Source of the DNA: Clostridiales bacterium
GTDB taxonomy: Bacteria > Bacillota > Clostridia > Oscillospirales > Oscillospiraceae
Length of the DNA stretch: 64,000 bases
Direction of reading: 5' to 3'
NCBI GenBank assembly: GCA_022787565.1
Contig: JALFVN010000045.1
Coordinates: forward strand, 1 to 64,000
Shown piece by piece: positions 7,859 through 18,053 of the stretch. The notes under the pieces are model-generated. The model was not told the origin of the DNA. It saw nothing but the letters and a program-made list of their open reading frames with translations, and made no database searches. How positions within the stretch are numbered: the stretch's first letter is position 1; each line of letters begins with the position of its first letter. The position numbers were made by a program, and so were the translations under genes.

Positions 7859-9142
7859 TTACGTCCTCTTTGGGGTGATGATGGAGATGGCGAGACGCTC
7901 CGGTGAGAGAGTCTCGCAGATAAACTGCTCGCACTCGGCCTTCGTCACCTCGCCCAGCAGGGAGATGGCGTCAAAGGCGCAGTAGCCGCTGAACAGGCCG
8001 GTGACGGTGGAGACACAGACGCTCTCAAAATCCTCCAGGCCCCGGAGCCTTGCGCCCAGAGAGGCCCGCTTTGAACGGCGGAAAAGCTCCGGGTCAAAGC
8101 CCTTTTCCGAAACCCTTGCAGCCTCGGCTTTCAGCTCGTCCAGCACTTTTTCCGGCTCCCGGCTCTCTCCGCCGATAATGACGGTGGCGGTGCCTGCGGT
8201 AAAGTCCGCCTCATAGTCAAAGTCGTGGCTGATCAGGCCCTGAGCATAGAGCCTGGCGTAGAAGGGCGAAGAGGAGCCCACCAGCATACGCAAAGCCAGC
8301 TGGGACACCAGCCGCTGCCGCAGCAGCGCCCGTCCATCCTCTTCGGGGCGGAATTTGGCACCGATCAAAAACTGAGGGGCGGAAACGGCCATCTCCCGGC
8401 TGCGGAAGCGCTCCAGGGGCAAAAGCCCTTCCTCCGGGCCAAAGTCCGCTTTGGGTACGGGGCTGAGCTCCCTGGGCAGCTCCTCCTCCGCGATAGCCAG
8501 CACCCGCTCCGGGTCGATATCCCCCTCCACGCAAAGCACCATGTTGCTGGGAGCGTAAAACACCCGGTGGCAGTCGTACAGGGTCTTGTCCGTGATCTCC
8601 GCGATGCTCTCCACCGTCCCGGCCACCCGGTCCCGGATGGGGTGGTGGTCGTAGAGCATGGTGAGCAGGTCGTAATAGATGCTGACGCCCGGGTCGTCCT
8701 CACCCATCCGGATCTCCTGGGCGATGATGCCCTGCTCCTTCTGTACCGTCTCCGCCGTGAAATAGGGGGTGGAGACAAAGTGCAGCAGCATACGCAGGTT
8801 CTCCTCAAATCCCTCGGTACACTGGAAGTAGTAGCAGGTGACGCCGCTGGAGGTGAAAGCGTTGGGGTCGGCTCCGTTGGCGGAGAGAATATTCAGGGCG
8901 TTTTCCCCGTCGGGCAGGTCAAACATTTTGTGCTCCAGAAAATGGGCCACCCCCGCCGGGGTGTCCAGCGTCTGCCCATCCACGGTGAAGCGGCGGTGGG
9001 CGCCGCCGTAATTGGCGGCAAAGACGGCGTAGGCGGTGCTGAACCCGGGCTTGGGGATCACCCGCAGGCGCAGGCCGTTTTGCAGGGTGGCGGAGTACAT
9101 GCTCTCGCCGATATCGTCATATTTCTTCAGCTGCATCTTCAC
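7859..9142 (-). CDS. yfmH: M16 family metalloprotease, YfmH type
   Basis: A 427-residue M16 peptidase with the inverted zinc motif HFLEH (about residues 68-72) and the downstream Glu in the conserved QEI region. Two M16 half-domains make up the length. In Bacillus subtilis the YmfF/YmfH pair has been linked to the 5-aminopentanol modification of elongation factor P, and current annotations use that name. Whether that holds here is inference. The gene overlaps the upstream yfmF by 26 bases, so the pair is translationally coupled and probably forms an active/inactive heterodimer. Confidence 0.92.
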   Translation of the reverse strand: MKMQLKKYDDIGESMYSATLQNGLRLRVIPKPGFSTAYAVFAANYGGAHRRFTVDGQTLDTPAGVAHFLEHKMFDLPDGENALNILSANGADPNAFTSSGVTCYYFQCTEGFEENLRMLLHFVSTPYFTAETVQKEQGIIAQEIRMGEDDPGVSIYYDLLTMLYDHHPIRDRVAGTVESIAEITDKTLYDCHRVFYAPSNMVLCVEGDIDPERVLAIAEEELPRELSPVPKADFGPEEGLLPLERFRSREMAVSAPQFLIGAKFRPEEDGRALLRQRLVSQLALRMLVGSSSPFYARLYAQGLISHDFDYEADFTAGTATVIIGGESREPEKVLDELKAEAARVSEKGFDPELFRRSKRASLGARLRGLEDFESVCVSTVTGLFSGYCAFDAISLLGEVTKAECEQFICETLSPERLAISIITPKRT

Positions 9143-10430
9143 CCTCCTCCGTCTGGCCGTTTCCCTTCAAAAAATAGATCATGTCGCACGCAAGGCTGTT
9201 GGCTATGCGCACAACGTCCTCTTTCGTCACGTCTTCTACCAGCTCAGCAAGCTCCATGGGGCCGTATTCCAGCCCCTCCAGGGCTCTGGTCAGGTAAAAG
9301 CCCTCCAGCTCGCCCTGACTGTCCATATAGGCCCGCAGGTCGGAAGCCACGCAGGACTTGGCGGAATTCAATTCCTCGTCGCTGATGTCGCCTTGTTTGA
9401 TGGCGTCCAGCTGACGGAAAATCTCGTCCCGGGCCACCTCGAATTTGTCAAACTCTATGCCCGAGGCCACCAGCAGCAGACCCTTCTGCAAACTCACCAT
9501 GGAGCTTGCGTAGTAGCACAGCTGCAGGCGCTCCCGCACGTTCATGAAGAGCTTGGAGGTGGTGCCGCCGCCGAATACGCAGTTGAAAACGAAGATCGGG
9601 GCAGGCTCCGCCTCCTCCATGCACTCGCCCAGACGGTAACCGATAACCAGCTTGCCCTGGGTCACGTCCAGCTCCTCGGTGACGGTGCGTGGACTATCCT
9701 CCAGCGCGTTCATGCGCACGTCGGTGCCGATGTCGTAATCGATCTCCCCCCGGGGCAGGGTGGAGAGCACGTCCCGCAGACAGGAGACCAGCTCCTTTTT
9801 TGAACTGCGGCCGCAGTAGAAGATCTCGATGGGGCTTGACTGCAAAAGACTGCGGTACTGGCGGGTCAGCTTTTTATAGTTGATGCTCTCCGCCTCCGTC
9901 TCGCTGCCGAAGCGGCCAACGGCGAAATCCTCATAACAGCACATCTCCTCGATGCAGCGGGTGACGGAGTAGCTGCGCTTGTCGTTGATGCGGCTGCGGA
10001 TGATGTCCAGCAGCTTTTCCTTCTCACTGTCCACATACTGGGGCAGCAGCAGACCGCCCCGGGTGGCGGGAGAGAGCAGAAGTCTTCCCAGCAGGTCGCA
10101 GGCCGGGCGGAGCACATTCTCCTTCCCCGGCAGGAAGTCCCCCTCCGGGATGCTGGCGAAAAAGCCCACGCACTGGATCTCCCCGATGCGGCGGACCACC
10201 GGCTCAATGGCCGTGCCGTACAGCTCATCCAGCCGGGCGGAGATTTTTTCCATGTCCTCATAGCCGGTGGCACCCCGGCGGAGAACAAAGGGGATGAGGG
10301 CATTCATGGAGGCCGTTTCCCGGCTCAGCTGGGTCAGCAGATTCAGACTGAGACAGGCGGATTTGAACTTGTCTGTGCACAGATGGCTCAGCCATACGCC
10401 GGGCATAATCTCTGTCCTTGTTATCTCCAT
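9117..10430 (-). CDS. yfmF: M16 family protein without zinc motif, YfmF type
   Basis: A 437-residue M16 homologue that lacks the HxxEH motif, as expected for the non-catalytic partner of YfmH. The fold is recognisable from the C-terminal half, with FGGGTTSKLFMNVRERLQLCYYASS and the following helix pairs typical of M16 proteins. The start is ATG at 10430, five bases after GGAGGTG, rather than an upstream in-frame ATG. First gene of yfmF-yfmH-lgt-165aa, with overlaps or gaps of at most three bases throughout. Confidence 0.9.
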   Translation of the reverse strand: MEITRTEIMPGVWLSHLCTDKFKSACLSLNLLTQLSRETASMNALIPFVLRRGATGYEDMEKISARLDELYGTAIEPVVRRIGEIQCVGFFASIPEGDFLPGKENVLRPACDLLGRLLLSPATRGGLLLPQYVDSEKEKLLDIIRSRINDKRSYSVTRCIEEMCCYEDFAVGRFGSETEAESINYKKLTRQYRSLLQSSPIEIFYCGRSSKKELVSCLRDVLSTLPRGEIDYDIGTDVRMNALEDSPRTVTEELDVTQGKLVIGYRLGECMEEAEPAPIFVFNCVFGGGTTSKLFMNVRERLQLCYYASSMVSLQKGLLLVASGIEFDKFEVARDEIFRQLDAIKQGDISDEELNSAKSCVASDLRAYMDSQGELEGFYLTRALEGLEYGPMELAELVEDVTKEDVVRIANSLACDMIYFLKGNGQTEEGEDAAEEI

Positions 10431-10496
10431 GGGGCACCTCCGCATTACCTTTATTTAATATGCTATTATATCACGCTTTTTCCCTTTTGGGTAGTC

Positions 10497-13400
10497 CTAT
10501 CCGATGCCCTCGCCGGAATATTTCTCCCCGTCTACGGTGATTTTTTTGCCTTTTATCTCAATGCGGTGGGCTTTGCCGGAAAAGTCCGTCCAGTTGACGG
10601 TGCAGCCGTCCATTGCGGCGGGCAGGGCAGGGCGGATATACAGCTTGCCGTCCCGGAGGCGCAAGCCCAACAGCTCCTCCGTCACCGCCCGGAAGAACCA
10701 GCCGGCGGAGCCGGTGTACCAGGTCCAGCCTGCCTCGCCCTCATGGCCGGGAGCGGCGTACACATCCGCCGCCAGCACAAAGGGCTCGCCGCCGTAGCTT
10801 TCCGGCCGGTGGTTTTCCGGCAGCAGCAGATTCAAAATCTCATAACCCGCGTCCGGGCGGCCCCGGCGGAAGCAGGCCATGGCCAGCCAGATAGCCCCGT
10901 GGGTGTACTGCCCGCCGTTTTCCCGGAAGCCCTCGCCGTAGCTGGAGATATAGCCCAGGTAGGGCTCATCCGGGGAATAGGGCGGGGCAAACAGCTTCAC
11001 CAGCCGGTGCTCCCGGTCAACAAGTTTACATAACGCATTGTCCAGAGCGGCATCCGCGTGGGCCTTGTCGCTGTGGGGGCACAGGGCGGCCCAGCTCTGG
11101 GCAATGGAGTCGATACGATCATTCCCGCCCAGGGCTTCGCCGTTTTCTGTGCGGCCCCGCATATACCAGCGGCCGTTGAAGCTGTTTTCGGCGGCCCCGG
11201 CAAGCTGACGGGAGAGCTTTTCATAGCGCTCTGCTCCCGGACGGCCCAGACGGCGGAGAAGTCCGGCGAACATTTCCGCGCAGCAGGAAAAAAACCAGCC
11301 CAGCCACACGCTCTCGCCCTCCACCTCGTCCAGCCCGTCGTTCCAGTCGCCGCTGCCGAACCAGGGCAGGCCGTTTGGGCCAAAGCCCCGGGCGGCGCAG
11401 CGCTCCAGCGCGGCCTTGGCGTGATCCAGAACAGAGGCACGCATATCGGAGAGCTCCGGCCGCTCGTAGCGGTCCCGCTCCACGGCGGAGAGAGGAGGGG
11501 AGTTTACATAACTTTCTTCCGCGGAGCAGATGGTCTCGTCTCCCGTGGCCTCTACATAGCTGCACAGCGCCCAGGTCAGCCACAGCAGATCGTCGGAGCA
11601 GCGGGTGCGCACGCCCTTGTCGCCCTCCGGGTGGGGGTGCCACCAGTGCATCACATCCCCCTCCACATACTGGTGGCGGCAGCAGTCCAGGATCTGCGAC
11701 CGGGCGTAATGGGGATTGATCAGCAGCATGTTCACGCTGTCCTGGAGCTGATCCCGGAAGCCGATGGCTCCTCCGCTCTGGTACAGGCTGGACCGGCCCT
11801 GAATACGGCAGGCGATGGTCTGATAGGCGGCCCAGCCGTTCATATAGGCGTCCAGCGCCCGGCTTCCGGTACGGATCTCCAGCCTGTCCAGCAGCGCGGC
11901 CCAGCGGGAGGCGGCGGAGGACAGGGCGGCCAGCGCCAGACTGGGGCGGCAAAGCTCCTTTATCTCCGCTCCGCTGCAGCAGCCGCAGACCAGAACGGTG
12001 ATGTGCCGGCAGGTACAGCGCAGCAGCATGGCGGCGGGGGCAAAATCGCATTTGATGAGGGCAGGGGAGGAGCTTCCTGCGCGAAATTCCACGCCGGGCA
12101 GGTAGGATTCCGGGTTTTCCGCCCGGAAAAGACCATCCTCCGTGCCGCAGCGGACGCTGCTTCCGTCAGCGGCGCCCAGCACGAGGGACAGGGACCAGCC
12201 CAGCTCCAGTTCATCGGCCCCCTCCACGATAAATACCCGGGCGTCGATACCGCTGGGGACGAAGGCGCTGGTCTTGACAAGCGCGCCGCCGATCTCCTTT
12301 TCCCACACCGCAAGACCGGGGGAAAAGCTGACCCGGCAGAGGCAGCCGTCGTTGGCGGCAAAAAGACTGACAGGCCCCCTCTCCGTCTCCAGCCACAAGC
12401 TCTCGCTGCCGGAGATGTCCTCGGGCAGGAGCGGGGGCGGATTTATTCGCATCTCCCGGGCGTTTTCCAACCACATGCAGCCGCTGCCGCAGTCGGAGAC
12501 GATAGTGCCGTAGCGACCGTTGGTCAGGATAAGCTGCCAGGGGCGGAAGGGGAGATTTTGGTTTACATAAAACTCAAATGCCCGGCCCGCATGCCGGTGC
12601 TCGGGTATACTTCCGGCAGCACGGGGTGCACCGAAAACAGGCGCAGGCGGCTCCGGCAGGGCAGTCCGTTCCCGCCCTACAGCCCAGGCGGCACGGCTTT
12701 CAATCAGCGCCTTGGCGCTCAGCGGGACAAAGTGTATCCCGCCGGGGCTGTCGATCAGGGCCTCCAGGGAGAAGCGGGAGAGAATCTGGCTGACCCGGCG
12801 GAAGAACGGCCGCTGGTACTCGCCCTGCTCATCGCTGAGATAGACCAGGTCGGCGTTGAGTCCGCAGCTTTTCAGCAGACAGAAACGCAGCAGCAGCCTC
12901 TCCGCCTCCTTGGCGCCGCTTTCACAGCAGAGGATGGGCAGGTCGCCGGAGATGCCGAAGGGCCACAGCTCCCGGGTGGGAGCTGCCTCGTGGAGCCGGG
13001 GCTTTGTCAGCTCCGGCAGCATGTCCATGGCCGCGCCGATCTCCCCGGCGCTGAGTCCCAGCAGCGTGGCGGAAGCGCCCGGCATCCCGCCGCAGTCCAG
13101 CGCGGAGGTGGCCAGTATCCGCTCTGCCCCCTCCCGGGCCTCCTGTGGGGAGAAACCGGCGCAGAGGGCAAAGCGCAGTGCGGTGATCTCCCCGGCGCGC
13201 AGGCTGAGATGCACCCGGGCGGTGACCAGCGGCTGGGAGAGCCAGCCCAGCCCGCCCTTCCTGTCGGCGGTGAACCGGGCTTCCCCGCTGCAGGCCAGAC
13301 ACAGCCAAAGCGCAGAGGCTTTACCCCGTCGTACCCGGCGCAGCAGCAGTTGGCGGCCCTCCGCCGATGCGAACAGCCCCAAACGCCAGAAAGCCGGATG

Positions 13401-16400
13401 GTTTACATAATCATTTTCGGCGGCGAGCACAGGCACAAAGGAAAACGCCAGAGAGACCTCTCTGTCCCGGTCAGATTTTAACTGTATACTGCGAAGCTCT
13501 CCGCAGTCGCCGGAGGCGGCGAAGACGGTGAGCCGGCTTTCCAACCCCTCAAGACTCTGGCAAAAAGCGCATTGATCCTCGGAAAAGGACCAGGACTCCG
13601 GCTTCGCGGGGAAAAGCGTTTTCCCGTCCAGCTGAAACTCCGGGGCCTTACTGTAGATAAGACGTCCGGCAAGCTTTGCCCGGCCGCTGCCATCGGCGTG
13701 AATGAGCAGCTCGTAAGCCCCGTTGGAGAGCAGGCAGCAGCCCTCGTCCTCCGGGCCACCCTGTTTCTGCCAGCGTCCGGCCTCTGCCCGGTCCGGCTTT
13801 TCCGGCACCGGAGACAGGTCCCGGCGGATGACGATGCCGTCCTCCGGCAGCCGCTCCTGCAGCAGCGCAGTGTGGGCGGCCATGCCCGGGTCAGAGAGGA
13901 AGCGGCGCTGTACGCAGCCCTGCTTCACGGCGTTTGCGGCAGCCAGAATACTCATGCCCGCGTGGTGGGCCATGGTGCAGCGCACCGGTTCCCCGCTGTC
14001 GCTGCGGCAGCGGCCGGGGGTGAAGTCCAGGGCCTCAATAAAGCCGTAGCGCCCCAGCGCTCCGAAGCGCTCCAGCCGCCGGAGATTTTTTACCGCGCTT
14101 TCCGGCTCGGCGCAGAGAGCCAGAAAGCTGCTGTAGGGCGAGACCACCATGTCCTCCTCTTGCCCACGCTTCAGGGCCAGAGCGGGACAGCCGTGGGCTT
14201 TGTAGCGGTAGTTGAGCGCGGCATCCAGAGAGAAAAAGGCGCTTTCGGAGATGCCCCAGGGCTTACCGGCAAAGACCCGGCGCTTCTGGGCGTAGAGACA
14301 AAAGCGGCTGCTCTCGTACAGAAGGCTCCCCCGATAGAGAGGCAGAAACAGCTCAGGCATCAGGTATTCAAACATGGTGCCCGTCCAGCTGGCAAGGCCC
14401 CGGTAGCCGTCTTTTTGCAGCTGGGCCCGGCTGAGACGGCGCCAGTGCTTTTTCGGCACATCCCCTTTGGCAATGGCAATGTAGCTTGTCAGCATGGCTT
14501 CACTTGCCATCAGGTCGTACCAGCCGCCGGCGCCCCGCTCCTTGGAGGCGTCATAACAGATATAGAAAAGACCCCGTCCCGCGTCATACAGGGATGAAAA
14601 GTCCATTTGTGCCATAAGGGAACGCAGCTGCCCGGCAAGCTCCCGCTCACCCAGATCCTCCATGGCGGCGGCGGCCACCAGCAGCCCGGCGTACAGATTA
14701 CCGCTGTCCACGGTGGAGACAAAAGCCGGGTGCAGGGGCAGCAGGGTGCGGGTGTCATACCAGTTATAGTAGTGGCCCCGGCAGCGGGGCATACGCAGGA
14801 GAGTATCCGTCAGGCGGCGGAGATATTCCGTACACTCGGCGCTTGAAATCAGCTCCATATCCATGGCCGCTGCCGCGGAGGCGGCGGCAAGGCCGATGTT
14901 GGTGGGGGAGCTGCGGTGTGCTACCCCCACAGGGGGCTGCTCCTGAAAATTGTCCGGGGGCAGGTAGTTGTCCTCCGGCCGCGAGAAATCCCGGAAGTAG
15001 CGCCAGGTCTCTCCGGCGCGCAGGCGCAGGTACTCCTGATCTGCCCGGCTGAGCGGGTTCTCTTTTCGTGCGGGCAGGGACAGAGCCGCTGCAGCTACAG
15101 GGGAAAGAAGCCACATCAGCCCCGCTGATCGGCCGATAATGGCGGGGCACAGCAGCAGGCAAAGTCCGCCGGCCAGCATGGGAAACCACATGGCCTTCAC
15201 ATGGGCGGCAAGAGAGCCGCTGCGGCTGTCGCTCTGGGCGGCGGTCTCCCATTCCAGAAGCTTCTGCCCGGTGAAAAGCATCCGCCACAGGGCGGTAAGG
15301 GCGGCGGAGAGACAGACCCAGGCCTCAAAGGGCAGCAGCCAGAGCCGCATGAAGGTCTGCACGATGGCCCCGCCCACGCCGGTAAGCAGGCGGGTATACC
15401 GGCGCAGGCGCACGGCTTCCCGGCGCTTGCGCCCACCCTCGGCCAGAGAGAGGAACAGGCGGCTCAACAGGGCCAGCAGCGCAGCCCAGGCCGCCAGTCT
15501 CAACCCTGCCCCGGGCAGGAAAAAGCCTGCAAGCAGGGCAATGAAGGTGGCCGGGGCGATCAGGCTGCGGCGAAGGCTGTCCAGCAGCCGCCAGCGGTCG
15601 ATATCGCGCAGATCCCGGCCCCGGGCAAAGATCCAGGGAGCGTTCTGCCAGTCGCCCCGGACCCAGCGATGGAGCCGCCGGTAATAGGACAGGGGCTTTG
15701 CGGGGAAGCTGTCGGAAAACTCCGTGTCCCCCATAAACGCGCCCCGGAGGTAGGCCCCCTCCAGCGCGTCGTGGGAGAGGATGCGTCCCTCGGGGAAGTG
15801 GGCTTCGGAGCAGTCCAGCAGTACCTTCGCGTCCAGAATTCCCTTGCCCGCAAAGCCGCCGCTGTCAAAGGCGTCCATATACAGCTCGCCGCAGAGTGCG
15901 CCGTAGGGATCGCTGCCCCCGGCCCCGGCGAAGATCAGGGCAAAGTCGGTGGCATTGGCGCTTTTCAGCCCTGTGCTGATGCGGGGATGGATGACGGCGT
16001 GGCCTCCGGTCACCACATGGCGGCGCGGATCCAGCCGGGGCGTGTTCAGGGGATGAAGCATGGCTCCGATCAGCTCTGAGATCGCGCCGGGGTACATTTT
16101 CGTGTCGCTGTCCAGGGTGATGATATAGCGTATGCCTGCGAGAGCGTCCCGATCCCCGGTGACGCAGAGGGAGGACTCCCTGTCGCACAGCAGCTTTGCC
16201 AGCTCCAGCAGCGCGCCCCGCTTTCGCTCATGGCCGGTATAGCGCTCTCCGTCAAAACGTCTTTCCCGGGTGAAGAGATAGAAGCCGCCGCCGTACTTGA
16301 AATTCAGCCCGTTTACGGCGGCGCGGGCGGAGCGGAGGAGCTTTTCATCCTCCGCCGTCTCCGGCGCGTCCGCGGCGGGCAGGTCCGCCAGAATGCCGAA

Positions 16401-17534
16401 AACCAGGTTTTTCCCTGCACTGCGGTTGGCAAGGCGGAATTCCTCCAGCCTTGCCGCCAGCTTCCCGCCGCTGTCCGGGCCGGTCAGCAGGGCGGAGAGA
16501 ACGCATATGCTTCGGCCCTCGGGAGGGATGCCCTTTTCCGTATCCATCCGGGGCAGGCGTTTGGGCGGGATAAGGTGCAGCAGGATCAGGTCCAGCAGAC
16601 TTTTGATCAGCTCCGAAACCGGCAGCAGGAGCAAAACGGCGGCCCCGGGGCTGCCTACGGCGAAGGACAGAAGCAGGCTCAAAAACAGCGTCAGGACGAT
16701 GTTTGCGGTGATGTAAAGTCCCGCGCCCCGGTGCTTTCCCGGCGGAAAGAGGGTAAAACCCACATGCTGCCCGTTCTCTTCCGCCTGCCGGATCAGCTTC
16801 CGGGCCAGTACATGTTCTTCCAGACCCTGGGCACGGGCCAGCTTTGTAAGCCGTGCAAGATAGTCCTGCCGGGTGTCTCTGTCCATGCCGGCATAGTCTC
16901 CGCTGGGGTCCCGGGAGAGAATGGCGTCCGCCGTGTCTGCGCCGCGGATGAGCTTTTCCGTATCCAGCACGGAAAAGAGACGCAGGGTGCCGAAAAGGGC
17001 TTCCAGCTCTTTGGCGTGCGATGCGGTGTCGGAGGCATATTGCATGGAGCGGCAGACCTGGGCCACGCCCTCGATCACGGCGGAGCGGAGTGCGGCAGGG
17101 AAGAGCAGCAGCTCCTGGCGCCGCAATACGGTGACGGTCTGAAAGCCCTGAAGAAAAAGAGCGCTGCGCTCCTCTGTGACGGCGCCCTGCCCGGCGTGCA
17201 GCAGCGCCCGGCAAAGCTCAAAAATCAGGGGCTGCTCTGCGCAGAGCCGGAGATGGCGGGCCGAGCGGAGTGCCGCCAGGGCACAGCGGTACTCCCGCTG
17301 CACCATATACCAGTTGTCCAGCAGCCACTCGCAGGCGGCGGGGACAGAAGGCTTTCTGCCGTAGCGCCGCTCGATCACGCTGTGGCTGCTCTCAATAATG
17401 GAAAAACTGCGCTTTAAAAGCGCAATACAGCTTTTGGCGGAGCCCTCGCTCTCTACCCGCAGCAGTCTGGCCTCCGAGGCCGCAAAGCCGGCCAGCTTCT
17501 CTTCGCTGATATATGCTAAACTGTTGTTGTCCAT
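10497..17534 (-). CDS. Cyclic beta-glucan synthase-like protein (GT84-GH94)
   Basis: A 2345-residue membrane protein resembling NdvB/ChvB, which builds cyclic beta-1,2-glucan from UDP-glucose and trims it by phosphorolysis. A soluble N-terminal region is followed by helices at about 270-330, a glycosyltransferase domain with LDSDT (about 476) and RRLHRWVRGDWQ (about 623), and more helices to about 800. Two glucoamylase-like/GH94 modules end in the catalytic region with GSGDWNDG (about 2061) and WTWYTGSAGW. It is shorter than the roughly 2800 residues of proteobacterial NdvB. The start is ATG at 17534, four bases after GGAGGG; the ATG at 17546 is part of that site. No partner transporter is nearby. 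Product linkage is inferred from family only. Confidence 0.9.
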   Translation of the reverse strand: MDNNSLAYISEEKLAGFAASEARLLRVESEGSAKSCIALLKRSFSIIESSHSVIERRYGRKPSVPAACEWLLDNWYMVQREYRCALAALRSARHLRLCAEQPLIFELCRALLHAGQGAVTEERSALFLQGFQTVTVLRRQELLLFPAALRSAVIEGVAQVCRSMQYASDTASHAKELEALFGTLRLFSVLDTEKLIRGADTADAILSRDPSGDYAGMDRDTRQDYLARLTKLARAQGLEEHVLARKLIRQAEENGQHVGFTLFPPGKHRGAGLYITANIVLTLFLSLLLSFAVGSPGAAVLLLLPVSELIKSLLDLILLHLIPPKRLPRMDTEKGIPPEGRSICVLSALLTGPDSGGKLAARLEEFRLANRSAGKNLVFGILADLPAADAPETAEDEKLLRSARAAVNGLNFKYGGGFYLFTRERRFDGERYTGHERKRGALLELAKLLCDRESSLCVTGDRDALAGIRYIITLDSDTKMYPGAISELIGAMLHPLNTPRLDPRRHVVTGGHAVIHPRISTGLKSANATDFALIFAGAGGSDPYGALCGELYMDAFDSGGFAGKGILDAKVLLDCSEAHFPEGRILSHDALEGAYLRGAFMGDTEFSDSFPAKPLSYYRRLHRWVRGDWQNAPWIFARGRDLRDIDRWRLLDSLRRSLIAPATFIALLAGFFLPGAGLRLAAWAALLALLSRLFLSLAEGGRKRREAVRLRRYTRLLTGVGGAIVQTFMRLWLLPFEAWVCLSAALTALWRMLFTGQKLLEWETAAQSDSRSGSLAAHVKAMWFPMLAGGLCLLLCPAIIGRSAGLMWLLSPVAAAALSLPARKENPLSRADQEYLRLRAGETWRYFRDFSRPEDNYLPPDNFQEQPPVGVAHRSSPTNIGLAAASAAAAMDMELISSAECTEYLRRLTDTLLRMPRCRGHYYNWYDTRTLLPLHPAFVSTVDSGNLYAGLLVAAAAMEDLGERELAGQLRSLMAQMDFSSLYDAGRGLFYICYDASKERGAGGWYDLMASEAMLTSYIAIAKGDVPKKHWRRLSRAQLQKDGYRGLASWTGTMFEYLMPELFLPLYRGSLLYESSRFCLYAQKRRVFAGKPWGISESAFFSLDAALNYRYKAHGCPALALKRGQEEDMVVSPYSSFLALCAEPESAVKNLRRLERFGALGRYGFIEALDFTPGRCRSDSGEPVRCTMAHHAGMSILAAANAVKQGCVQRRFLSDPGMAAHTALLQERLPEDGIVIRRDLSPVPEKPDRAEAGRWQKQGGPEDEGCCLLSNGAYELLIHADGSGRAKLAGRLIYSKAPEFQLDGKTLFPAKPESWSFSEDQCAFCQSLEGLESRLTVFAASGDCGELRSIQLKSDRDREVSLAFSFVPVLAAENDYVNHPAFWRLGLFASAEGRQLLLRRVRRGKASALWLCLACSGEARFTADRKGGLGWLSQPLVTARVHLSLRAGEITALRFALCAGFSPQEAREGAERILATSALDCGGMPGASATLLGLSAGEIGAAMDMLPELTKPRLHEAAPTRELWPFGISGDLPILCCESGAKEAERLLLRFCLLKSCGLNADLVYLSDEQGEYQRPFFRRVSQILSRFSLEALIDSPGGIHFVPLSAKALIESRAAWAVGRERTALPEPPAPVFGAPRAAGSIPEHRHAGRAFEFYVNQNLPFRPWQLILTNGRYGTIVSDCGSGCMWLENAREMRINPPPLLPEDISGSESLWLETERGPVSLFAANDGCLCRVSFSPGLAVWEKEIGGALVKTSAFVPSGIDARVFIVEGADELELGWSLSLVLGAADGSSVRCGTEDGLFRAENPESYLPGVEFRAGSSSPALIKCDFAPAAMLLRCTCRHITVLVCGCCSGAEIKELCRPSLALAALSSAASRWAALLDRLEIRTGSRALDAYMNGWAAYQTIACRIQGRSSLYQSGGAIGFRDQLQDSVNMLLINPHYARSQILDCCRHQYVEGDVMHWWHPHPEGDKGVRTRCSDDLLWLTWALCSYVEATGDETICSAEESYVNSPPLSAVERDRYERPELSDMRASVLDHAKAALERCAARGFGPNGLPWFGSGDWNDGLDEVEGESVWLGWFFSCCAEMFAGLLRRLGRPGAERYEKLSRQLAGAAENSFNGRWYMRGRTENGEALGGNDRIDSIAQSWAALCPHSDKAHADAALDNALCKLVDREHRLVKLFAPPYSPDEPYLGYISSYGEGFRENGGQYTHGAIWLAMACFRRGRPDAGYEILNLLLPENHRPESYGGEPFVLAADVYAAPGHEGEAGWTWYTGSAGWFFRAVTEELLGLRLRDGKLYIRPALPAAMDGCTVNWTDFSGKAHRIEIKGKKITVDGEKYSGEGIG

Positions 17535-17628
17535 TTTACCCTCCATGAGGTTTGATAATGAACATTTTTCCCATAAAATGCTTTTCTATGTAAAGCAAGA
17601 GAAAAAAGCCGCTGACAAGAAAAAAGAC

Positions 17629-17657
17629 TTGACAGCACTGCTGAGGCGTTGTATACT
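17629..17657 (+). promoter_or_regulatory. Sigma-A promoter of ylxM-ffh
   Basis: TTGACA at 17629-17634 and TATACT at 17652-17657 are separated by 17 bases. It lies 36 bases upstream of the ylxM start and between divergent genes. Confidence 0.88.
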
Positions 17658-17692
17658 CTGCAAAGGTAAATCACTTGACAGGGGGCAAAGCC

Positions 17693-18049
17693 GTGGCAGA
17701 CAGCAGGATGATGCAGACGATGCTGCTGGACTTTTACGGCGAGCTGCTCACCGAAAAGCAGCGCGAGTGCTACGATCTGCACTATAACGAGGATCTTTCT
17801 CTGACAGAGATCGCGGAGCAGAGCGGCATTTCCCGCCAGGCCGTGTGGGACAATATCCGCCGGGCCGAGGCGGCGCTTCTGGATATCGAAGAAAAAACCG
17901 GCCTTATCCGCCGCTTTCAGGAGACCAGAAGGACGCTGGACGAGCTCAGCGCCCTGACGGACAGGCTCACAGCTCTTACCCGGGGGGAGGCAAAGGAACT
18001 TGCCTGCCGGGTGGCCCAAGGCATAGAAGAGCTACGGACAAAGGGATGA
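17693..18049 (+). CDS. ylxM: YlxM family DNA-binding protein
   Basis: A 118-residue helix-turn-helix protein of the YlxM/p13 family, a conserved neighbour and suspected regulator of the signal recognition particle operon. The sigma-70 region 4-like helix-turn-helix is seen in LTEKQRECYDLHYNEDLSL followed by EIAEQSGISRQAVWDNIRRAE. A C-terminal helical region may dimerise. GTG at 17693 is chosen because AGGGGG lies seven bases upstream; a TTG at 17675 would overlap that site. The ffh start codon follows the stop after four bases. Confidence 0.94.
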   Translation: MADSRMMQTMLLDFYGELLTEKQRECYDLHYNEDLSLTEIAEQSGISRQAVWDNIRRAEAALLDIEEKTGLIRRFQETRRTLDELSALTDRLTALTRGEAKELACRVAQGIEELRTKG

Positions 18050-18053
18050 CGCA

